DNA from: Sulfurimonas sp.
GTDB lineage: Bacteria; Campylobacterota; Campylobacteria; Campylobacterales; Sulfurimonadaceae
DNA length: 5,661 bases
Assembly (NCBI GenBank): GCA_027047745.1
Contig: JALTUB010000188.1
Location: 1-5,661, forward strand
Reading direction: 5' to 3'
The first letter of the stretch is position 1; each line of letters starts with the position of its first letter. The position numbers were made by a program, and so were the translations under genes. Below the pieces are notes generated by a model. That model was not told the DNA's origin. It worked only from the letters and a program-made list of their open reading frames with translations, and did not search any database. This document shows, piece after piece, positions 1 through 5,251 of the stretch.

Positions 1-2
1 AC

Positions 3-1730
3 AATAACGCGTATGAGACAAAACAAGGTACAGGTTCTGTGGATGTTGCTATATACCCTAAAGGCTCAAATAGTCCAATTAGTAATTCTATACAATTTGA
101 TGTAACTAGCACTAACCATATTGCAAGATCAAATGATTTTATAGTGTCATCAGCGAATAAAAATGCCGTAGTAGGTTTTAAGTTGTGTGTTACTTATGAA
201 CAAAATACTACAGGGACTACCTCTTATTATTTATATCCTTCCCTTTCTTGTAATAGTTCTCCCCAAGTGTATGATTGTAATGCCTCAACATCGGGAACGC
301 CGACATGGCATATTTGTTACTCAAGTGATAATTTTGCTGTTCGTCCTGATAGATTTGAGGTTTCAGACTTAAATGGAAAAGTTGTAAAAGCTAAAGATAT
401 TAATGTTACATATAAAGCTCTTGATGGAACTAGTAATCCTACAACTGGCTATAATGAGCCATCTTCTAGTTTAGATTTTAATACTACTTTAGCAGATTTG
501 TCAAGAAGTTGTCAAAATAGCAACTTAAATATCATAATGAATGATAATTTTACCAATGGAGAGATGAATGCTACAACAAGCTTGTCGAATGTTGGAATAT
601 GGAATATAGTTTTGAGAGAAAAAAATGGTAGTGAGTTTGCTATTGTTGATAGTGATGATACAAATGATACTCAGAGATTTATAACACCTGCTGATATAAA
701 CTTGACTATCATTCCAGACCATTTTGATATATCCTTAAAAAACATTATTGACCACGGTGATAAATTTACATATGTATCAAATGACCTTGATAAAATGGGA
801 ATTATTTACGACCTTAATGTTACAGCTAAAAATAGTAACAATGTTGTAACTCCAAATTTTTCTGCATCTTGCTACGCTGAGAGTATTAATTTTGATCTAA
901 ATTTTACTATTGCTAACCCTCAATTGCCAACAACACATTCCTTTATATTATATAAAGAGATAAATTCCAACCAAAATTCTTCAAGTCCACTAACAGACGG
1001 AAATGCTAGTCTGCAATCGCTACCAAGAACACTCTTTACTTCGGACAAAAATGGTACTGCACCTTTAGCTGTTAGAATTAATTTTAATAGAGAAACAAAT
1101 AGCTCTTTAAACCCTTTTAGAGTTAAGTTTAATGGCTTAGAAGTTTCTGATACTAACCATAGTCCAGTTGTTGCAAAAAATAATATTTTATCAAACAATG
1201 ATAGAAATGCGACTATGGTGTATGGTCGTGCTAATGCTGGAAAACAACGATATACAGTTCCTACTGGCAATCCATATACTGCAAAAATCTATTATCAAAT
1301 ATACTGCTTTGGAAATGGATGTAATACAGCACTACTTCCAAGTGTTAAACATTCAAATGACATTAGATGGTATAAAAATACTTTACATGTTAGTAGTAAA
1401 GATGGCAATGTTACAAGTGTAGTTGAAAAAGATGGTATAAATAAAGTAACAAGTAAGGATACTGCAGGTCATGATACTTTGGATAATACAGTTAATCCAG
1501 CTACAGTTCAGTTTACTTACGATGGAACTTTAGGCTATCCATACACAACAACAATGGAAGTAAACGCCTCAAACTGGTTAATTTACAATGAAGATGATGC
1601 AAATGCAAAAACAAACTCCTTTCAAGTAGAGTTTAACAAAGAAGGAAATGGTTGGGTAGGAAAACATGAAACAGATGCTCAAACAAATAAGACAGGGACA
1701 GTAAAAACTAACGGGAGAACTATGTGGTAA
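3..1730 (+). CDS. C-terminal part of a large MshQ/DUF6701-like surface protein, 5' end outside the window
   Basis: The reading frame is open from the left edge, so the GTG at 39 is an internal Val and not the start. About 575 residues are present; numbering here counts that Val as 1. The protein is rich in Asn, Ser and Thr, has no membrane segment, and has eight Cys (50, 71, 80, 93, 158, 278, 423, 428), suggesting an exported, disulfide-bonded protein. Two related beta-type modules start at about 97 (AVRPDRFEVS) and 219 (TIIPDHFDIS). The segment VYGRANAGK near 395 followed by IYYQIYC, and the later NWLIYNEDD near 512, resemble the DUF6701 region of MshQ-type pilus-associated proteins. That match is from memory and is distant. 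Seventeen D/E-X-N-X-S/T sequons point to N-glycosylation. It is the first visible gene of the pseudopilin operon and overlaps the next gene by 7 nt, so a tip-displayed adhesin or fibre subunit is the likely role (inference). A generic Ig-like adhesin is the alternative. Confidence 0.6.
   Translation, partial: NNAYETKQGTGSVDVAIYPKGSNSPISNSIQFDVTSTNHIARSNDFIVSSANKNAVVGFKLCVTYEQNTTGTTSYYLYPSLSCNSSPQVYDCNASTSGTPTWHICYSSDNFAVRPDRFEVSDLNGKVVKAKDINVTYKALDGTSNPTTGYNEPSSSLDFNTTLADLSRSCQNSNLNIIMNDNFTNGEMNATTSLSNVGIWNIVLREKNGSEFAIVDSDDTNDTQRFITPADINLTIIPDHFDISLKNIIDHGDKFTYVSNDLDKMGIIYDLNVTAKNSNNVVTPNFSASCYAESINFDLNFTIANPQLPTTHSFILYKEINSNQNSSSPLTDGNASLQSLPRTLFTSDKNGTAPLAVRINFNRETNSSLNPFRVKFNGLEVSDTNHSPVVAKNNILSNNDRNATMVYGRANAGKQRYTVPTGNPYTAKIYYQIYCFGNGCNTALLPSVKHSNDIRWYKNTLHVSSKDGNVTSVVEKDGINKVTSKDTAGHDTLDNTVNPATVQFTYDGTLGYPYTTTMEVNASNWLIYNEDDANAKTNSFQVEFNKEGNGWVGKHETDAQTNKTGTVKTNGRTMW
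1713..1717 (+). promoter_or_regulatory. Ribosome binding site deciding the GTG start at 1724
   Basis: GGGAG lies 6 nt before GTG at 1724, inside the end of the upstream gene. The nearby ATG at 1722 is in the upstream frame and would give only Met-Trp-stop, so GTG is the only sensible start for the first prepilin-like gene. It gives a short basic leader before the AFTMIEL motif. Confidence 0.65.
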
Positions 1731-2338
1731 GAACAACATTTAGAACTGCTTTTACCATGATAGAGCTTATATTTGCTATTGTTGTTATTGCTATCGCTGT
1801 TGTTTCTCTGCCTATGATGATGCAAGTAAACTCTAAGGGGATGGAAAATAATCTTGTTCAAGAGGCTATATTTGGTGCTTCGGTTGAACTTATGCAGGCG
1901 ACTACAGGGTATTGGGATGCTAACTCTATGAAAGATATTAACTTGAGTGATTATGCTAGAGTTGTTAATATAAGTAATGATTGTAATGCTACAACAAAAC
2001 TGCGTCCTGGGCATATAAATCAACCTTTTCATAGAAGATGTATTGATGATACTACCATACACACTGCAAGTAACGCAACTGGAAATCCTGACTTTAGCAC
2101 TTTAAATGATTTCGCAGGGACTAAACAACTCTTCATAGGAAATGCAAATGGTGCATCAGGATATAAAGATATGAACTATACAAGCACTATTGCAGTAGCT
2201 TTAAATTCTGCAGATAGAAACATTAAAGATATTACCGTTACAGTTCGAGATGTTGCAGACAATAATAAAACTATCACAGTTCTAAAAACCCAATCTGCAA
2301 ATGTTGGCGAACCCCAATACTACAAAAGGACTTTTTAA
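1724..2338 (+). CDS. Type IV prepilin-like (pseudopilin) protein, 204 aa
   Basis: The N-terminus is a class III (prepilin) signal. A short basic leader (Arg3, Arg7) ends at Ala9, then comes FTMIEL with Phe10 as +1 and Glu14 as +5, followed by a hydrophobic helix to about residue 33. Prepilin peptidase would cleave between Ala9 and Phe10; the residue at -1 is Ala, not the usual Gly. The exported domain (about 35-204) has two Cys, 87 and 106, likely a disulfide. It also has four D/E-X-N-X-S/T sites (N73, N88, N151, N181). The GTG start overlaps the upstream gene by 7 nt and the stop overlaps the next start by 1 nt (TAATG), indicating translational coupling. By size and context it is a minor pilin or pseudopilin of the GspI/GspH/PilV kind. 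The exact subclass cannot be set from the sequence alone. Confidence 0.85.
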   Translation: MVRTTFRTAFTMIELIFAIVVIAIAVVSLPMMMQVNSKGMENNLVQEAIFGASVELMQATTGYWDANSMKDINLSDYARVVNISNDCNATTKLRPGHINQPFHRRCIDDTTIHTASNATGNPDFSTLNDFAGTKQLFIGNANGASGYKDMNYTSTIAVALNSADRNIKDITVTVRDVADNNKTITVLKTQSANVGEPQYYKRTF

Positions 2339-3243
2339 TGCGTCGTTATGCTTTTACAATGATTGAACTTGTCTTTGTTATCGTGGTGATGGGGATTTTA
2401 GCAAAATTTGGTGCTGAGTTTTTAGCACAAGCTTACAATGGATTTATATTTTCAAAAATAAACAATGAACTTCAAGTAAAAGGCGAAAGTGCAGTAGAGC
2501 AGATTGCAGCTAGACTGCAGTATAGGATAAAAGCATCAGTTATTGGAAGAAACCCTAGTAACAATGACTTTAAATCTCCAACAGATATTGTAACAACAGA
2601 TAGAGATAAATATAGCATACTTGAGTGGGTCGGTGTTGCTAATGATAGTTTTAGAGGAAGAACTAAACCATTATGGAGTGGTATTATAGATATAAAACCA
2701 TCCCTTGCAGTTGCTGGAGCTAAAACACTTATCTCTCCTGAAACAAATACTACTGCTGTAAATAATATAATACAAGGTTTAAGCCCATCAGGAAGTAATA
2801 CTATCAACGATGCAGCAATTTACTTTGTTGGCTCAAACAGTAATGTTAAGAATGGCTTTGGATGGGATGGAGTAAATCATGAAGCTATATATCCTATTGG
2901 TACCGATAGTACCCATATTGACTGGCTGGTAGCTGATAATAACTTTAGTGGAGTTGATGTTTATGAGTATTATCAACTTTCATGGACAGCTTATGCAGTT
3001 GGAATGGATGATTGGAATGCAACAGGAAACAATACTGGTACATTAAAACTTTGGTATGACTATCGACCTTGGGATGGAGATAAATATACTGATGGTAACT
3101 CATCTATTATTGCTGAACATGTGAGTACATTTCAATATAGTGAAGTTGGTTCTATATTAAAAATTCAAGTCTGTGTAAAATCAACATTTGAATCAATGAG
3201 CGAGGGGAATTATTCGTTATGCAAAGAAAAAACAGTTTACTAA
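2338..3243 (+). CDS. Type IV prepilin-like (pseudopilin) protein, 301 aa
   Basis: A five-residue leader (MRRYA) precedes FTMIELVFVIVVMGIL. Cleavage would fall between Ala5 and Phe6, with Glu10 at +5 and a hydrophobic helix to about residue 22. The following domain is long for a pseudopilin (about 280 residues) and rich in Trp, Tyr, Asn and Asp. There are only two Cys, 279 and 295, in the last 25 residues, probably a C-terminal disulfide loop as in many pilins. Five of its seven N-X-S/T sites have an acidic residue at -2 (N137, N202, N227, N254, N291). AAAGGA at 2325-2330 lies 7 nt before the ATG. The gene overlaps its upstream neighbour by 1 nt and the next gene by 25 nt. The size and position, just before a gene lacking Glu at +5, suggest a GspJ/PilW-type minor pseudopilin. 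This is inference from order and length. Confidence 0.82.
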   Translation: MRRYAFTMIELVFVIVVMGILAKFGAEFLAQAYNGFIFSKINNELQVKGESAVEQIAARLQYRIKASVIGRNPSNNDFKSPTDIVTTDRDKYSILEWVGVANDSFRGRTKPLWSGIIDIKPSLAVAGAKTLISPETNTTAVNNIIQGLSPSGSNTINDAAIYFVGSNSNVKNGFGWDGVNHEAIYPIGTDSTHIDWLVADNNFSGVDVYEYYQLSWTAYAVGMDDWNATGNNTGTLKLWYDYRPWDGDKYTDGNSSIIAEHVSTFQYSEVGSILKIQVCVKSTFESMSEGNYSLCKEKTVY

Positions 3244-3680
3244 AAAGTAAAAAGAACGGTTTTGCTATGATAATGGCGATAACAGTCATCGTAATCATAG
3301 CTACGATTATGGCTCTATCTCTTTCATTAACTTCAAAAACAACAAAAACAACAACAGATGTATATCTGTATGAACAAGCAGAATTATATGCAAAAGCTGC
3401 ATCAGAAATTGCACTTTTAGATATAGCAAAGAATGGCTGTCAAAACACAAATAATATTATATTTGGCACTGCAGGAGAGATTAAATATGATGCAAATGTA
3501 ACGATGCAATATATTTATACGAATAATTCAGGTGGATGTGCAACATATACACCCAATACACCAGTTAGCACCCCTGAACAAAATGGTTCAGTAGTCATGG
3601 ACATATCAGTTACACTTCACGACCCCTCAATCACTTCAGAACCAATAAGATACTTTAGAAGAACTATTCAAAAACTCTAA
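3219..3680 (+). CDS. Pseudopilin-like protein lacking Glu at +5 (GspK/PilX-like), 153 aa
   Basis: A basic 14-residue leader rich in Lys ends in Gly14. It is followed by FAMIMAITVIVIIATIMALSL, so the layout is that of a prepilin signal, but position +5 is Met19 in place of Glu. A Thr/Lys-rich stretch (SKTTKTTTD, 39-47) follows the hydrophobic helix. Two Cys (74 and 107) probably form a disulfide. Two D/E-X-N-X-S/T sites are present (N93, N122). In known systems the pseudopilin without Glu+5 (GspK, PilX) caps the tip of the pseudopilus, and that role is inferred here. It is shorter than typical GspK, closer to PilX. GAGGGGA at 3202-3208 sits about 10 nt before the ATG, inside the previous gene, with which it overlaps by 25 nt. 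It is the last gene of the operon. Confidence 0.72.
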   Translation: MQRKNSLLKSKKNGFAMIMAITVIVIIATIMALSLSLTSKTTKTTTDVYLYEQAELYAKAASEIALLDIAKNGCQNTNNIIFGTAGEIKYDANVTMQYIYTNNSGGCATYTPNTPVSTPEQNGSVVMDISVTLHDPSITSEPIRYFRRTIQKL

Positions 3681-3701
3681 CATTATTATTTGTTGTAAAC
3701 T

Positions 3702-3736
3702 TTTTAATGCTATAATCTTAATTATACACATTAAAA
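3702..3736. repeat. 14-bp interrupted inverted repeat over the hpf promoter and ribosome binding site
   Basis: The outer arms are TTTTAATG (3702-3709) and CATTAAAA (3729-3736). The inner arms are TATAAT (3711-3716) and ATTATA (3721-3726), around a 4-nt CTTA centre. All 14 pairs match, with one C opposite CA as an internal loop. The left half holds the -10 box and the right half holds the first part of the hpf Shine-Dalgarno. It could be an operator, a weak AT-rich terminator for the pilin operon, or an RNA fold in read-through transcripts. The symmetry is seen directly; the function is not known. Confidence 0.5.
3708..3716 (+). promoter_or_regulatory. Extended -10 promoter of hpf
   Basis: TGC followed by TATAAT is a perfect extended -10 element, preceded by a T5 tract (3701-3705). 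No -35 hexamer is found at 16-18 bp: the only TTG-like site, TTGTAA at 3693-3698, is 12 bp away. This is the usual form of the housekeeping promoter in Campylobacterota, where the -35 is poorly conserved. Transcription would start near 3722-3724, giving a leader of roughly 25 nt before the hpf ATG. Confidence 0.7.
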
Positions 3737-3746
3737 GGATTTTATC

Positions 3747-4280
3747 ATGAATATCACCCTAACTGGAAGACAACTAGAACTTACTGAGCCTATTAAAGCT
3801 CATATGACTACATCCATAGAAACACTTAAGAAATTTAACTTAGATATTATCTCTGTAAGTATGGTGGCTTCTGCTCAAACTAAAAAAGGTAAAGAGCATT
3901 CACTTATAGAGCTTGTTATCAACCTTGCTCACAAAAACTCTGTTATCATCAAACAAAACGATGGTGACCTTTACGCAGCCATAGATACAGCTATTTCTCG
4001 TGCTCAAAAAGCTATGCGTCGTATGCATGACAAAGAGAGTAATCACCATAAAGTAGGACTAAATGAAGCTAAATCTGAAAATGTAAATGTAAAAGATGCA
4101 GCCCAAGAACAAGAAGATGAGATAGTTCCTGTTGAGCTTGAGCTTTATAAACCTCGTGAAGTTGAAGATGTTCTAAATGACCTCAAAGATAGTGGAAAAA
4201 TGTTTGAAATATTTTTAGACAATGAAGATAAAACGCGTGTTTTATATAAACGAAATGATGGAAAATTTGGTCTTTATTAA
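3747..4280 (+). CDS. hpf: Long-form ribosome hibernation promoting factor (HPF/RaiA family)
   Basis: This is a 177-aa protein of the HPF/YfiA family in its long form. The N-terminal domain (about 1-98) opens with MNITLTGRQLELTEPIKAH, continues through the conserved DLYAAIDTAISRAQKAMRR segment and ends in a basic helix. This fold binds the 30S decoding region where mRNA and tRNA sit. A polar linker (about 99-125, many E, D, N, Q) leads to the C-terminal domain (about 126-177), which starts IVPVELELYKPREVEDVL and ends VLYKRNDGKFGLY. In long HPFs this domain dimerises to join two 70S ribosomes into a 100S particle. AAAAGGA at 3733-3739 is 7 nt before the ATG. It has its own promoter and is not part of the pilin unit. 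Five of seven Arg codons are CGT, unlike the mostly AGA-using pilin genes, which fits high expression. Its stop overlaps the stop of the convergent epimerase gene. Confidence 0.95.
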   Translation: MNITLTGRQLELTEPIKAHMTTSIETLKKFNLDIISVSMVASAQTKKGKEHSLIELVINLAHKNSVIIKQNDGDLYAAIDTAISRAQKAMRRMHDKESNHHKVGLNEAKSENVNVKDAAQEQEDEIVPVELELYKPREVEDVLNDLKDSGKMFEIFLDNEDKTRVLYKRNDGKFGLY

Positions 4281-5251
4281 ACATCTTTATAGAGTAGAGG
4301 ACTATCCAAGTCCACATACTCTATAACATCCATGTAAGCCTGTGCGAGAGCGTAGGCTACATCTATTGATACTGGGCCTTCAAGCATAGAGCCTAGCATA
4401 CACTTTACACCTTTTTCTCTTGCATACTCTAAAATCTCGACTGCCTTACTAAGACCACCACATTTCATAAGTTTTATGTTTATCATATCTGCACTTTTTG
4501 TTTGGACTATCTTTTTTACATCTTCTAGGCTAAAGGCAGCTTCATCAGCAAGTAAGGGGATTTTAGTCGATTGTGTGATGGTTTTTAGAGATGCTATATC
4601 TTTTGCATTTACAGGTTGTTCTAAAAGTTCTATTTTTATATCTTTTATCGCGTTTAAATAGATTAGAGTATCTTTTAAACTCCAAGCTTGATTGGCATCT
4701 ATAAGTAGTTTTGCTTTTGGTAGTTCAAGGGAGAGCTTTTTTGTGCTTTGGATGGCATGATTTATATCAGAACCTAGTTTTATTTTGAGTATGTCATGCC
4801 CATTTTGATATGCTTCTTTTGCATCTTCAAGCATTGTCTCTGTTGGGTTTAGACTTATAGTTATGTCTGTTTTTATCTCTACTTTTTCTTTAGCTCCTAG
4901 ATACTCATGAAGCTCTTTTTTTTCATCTTGTGCAAGTAGTGAGATAAGAGCCATATCAACTGCTGCTTTAGCACTACTCCCTATCTTGGAATTATGTAAG
5001 ATTGTTAAAGCATCTTGTGGAGAACAAGAGATGATTTTGTTCTTAATGCTGTTGATGGAGTTTGTAATTATCTCTAAATCTTCACCTGTTATAGCCATAG
5101 TAGCAGGTGCTTCACCAAGGGCAATAAAGCCATTGTCACATTGAACTTTCACTCTAACAAACTCTACATTTTTAACTTCTCTTAGTGCAGTTATAAAAGG
5201 TGTTTTTAGTGGGATATACTCTATCTGCGTTGTTATATTTTTTATCTTCAT
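4277..5251 (-). CDS. L-Ala-D/L-Glu epimerase (dipeptide epimerase, enolase superfamily)
   Basis: This 324-aa protein has the full enolase-superfamily layout. A capping domain (1 to about 120) carries TALREVKNVEFVRV and GEAPATMAITGE, typical of dipeptide epimerases. The barrel follows. The catalytic acid/base Lys is in LKIKLG (K156, K158) and the second in NIKLMK (K260). The Mg2+ ligands are D185 in LLIDANQAW, E211 in LEQPV and D236 in LADEA. Near the end, the D314-L-D316 pair matches the DxD motif that in known Ala-Glu epimerases binds the ammonium group of the dipeptide. No key residue is missing and the length is normal. The enzyme interconverts L-Ala-D-Glu and L-Ala-L-Glu, so murein dipeptides can be degraded by ordinary peptidases; it should be cytoplasmic. 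AGGAA (5263-5259) lies 7 nt before the ATG. The start overlaps the stop of the upstream DUF819 gene as ATGA. Other dipeptide specificities are possible within the family. Confidence 0.92.
   Translation of the reverse strand: MKIKNITTQIEYIPLKTPFITALREVKNVEFVRVKVQCDNGFIALGEAPATMAITGEDLEIITNSINSIKNKIISCSPQDALTILHNSKIGSSAKAAVDMALISLLAQDEKKELHEYLGAKEKVEIKTDITISLNPTETMLEDAKEAYQNGHDILKIKLGSDINHAIQSTKKLSLELPKAKLLIDANQAWSLKDTLIYLNAIKDIKIELLEQPVNAKDIASLKTITQSTKIPLLADEAAFSLEDVKKIVQTKSADMINIKLMKCGGLSKAVEILEYAREKGVKCMLGSMLEGPVSIDVAYALAQAYMDVIEYVDLDSPLLYKDV
4287..4326. terminator. Stem-loop at the hpf/epimerase convergence, possible bidirectional terminator without a U-tract
   Basis: A perfect 10-bp outer stem pairs TTATAGAGTA (4287-4296) with TACTCTATAA (4317-4326). 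Inside it, GGACT (4299-4303) pairs with AGTCC (4309-4313) around the 5-nt loop ATCCA, with a small internal loop between the stems. It lies 7 nt beyond the hpf stop, within the last codons of the epimerase gene, including those for its DxD motif. No T-run follows on the + strand and only a TTT on the - strand. It is therefore not a classical intrinsic terminator. It may act as an RNA 3'-end stabiliser or a weak two-way terminator. Confidence 0.4.

Noticed and set aside
39..41. GTG as the start of the large protein gene
   Set aside because: The frame is open without a stop to the window edge, no Shine-Dalgarno precedes the GTG at a proper distance, and there is no signal peptide after it. It is an internal Val.
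920..1270. Open frame of 116 codons on the - strand
   Set aside because: It lies wholly inside the coding sequence of the large surface protein, with no family resemblance.
1168..1422. Open frame of 84 codons on the + strand in another frame
   Set aside because: It is an out-of-frame shadow of the large protein gene, rich in Met, Ile and Leu from AT-rich codons.
1722..1724. ATG as the start of the first prepilin-like gene
   Set aside because: It is in the frame of the upstream gene and is followed by TGG and TAA, giving only two codons. GTG at 1724 gives the prepilin leader.
1679..2062. Open frame of 127 codons on the - strand
   Set aside because: It is antisense to a clear prepilin gene, has no recognisable domain, and its composition is what an antisense shadow gives.
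2472..2807. Open frame of 111 codons on the - strand
   Set aside because: It lies opposite the 301-aa pseudopilin and is hydrophobic only because it is antisense to it. No ribosome binding site was seen.
3334..3356. Short AAAACAAC-type repeat
   Set aside because: It simply encodes the Thr/Lys stretch after the pseudopilin helix. It is too short and imperfect to be called a repeat element.
3..3680. A complete type II secretion or type IV pilus locus
   Set aside because: No secretin, assembly ATPase, inner-membrane platform or prepilin peptidase gene is in the window; only pilin-like and surface proteins are seen.
3693..3698. TTGTAA as a -35 box for hpf
   Set aside because: It is only 12 bp from the -10 hexamer, too close for sigma-70 type spacing. 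The extended -10 explains the promoter better.
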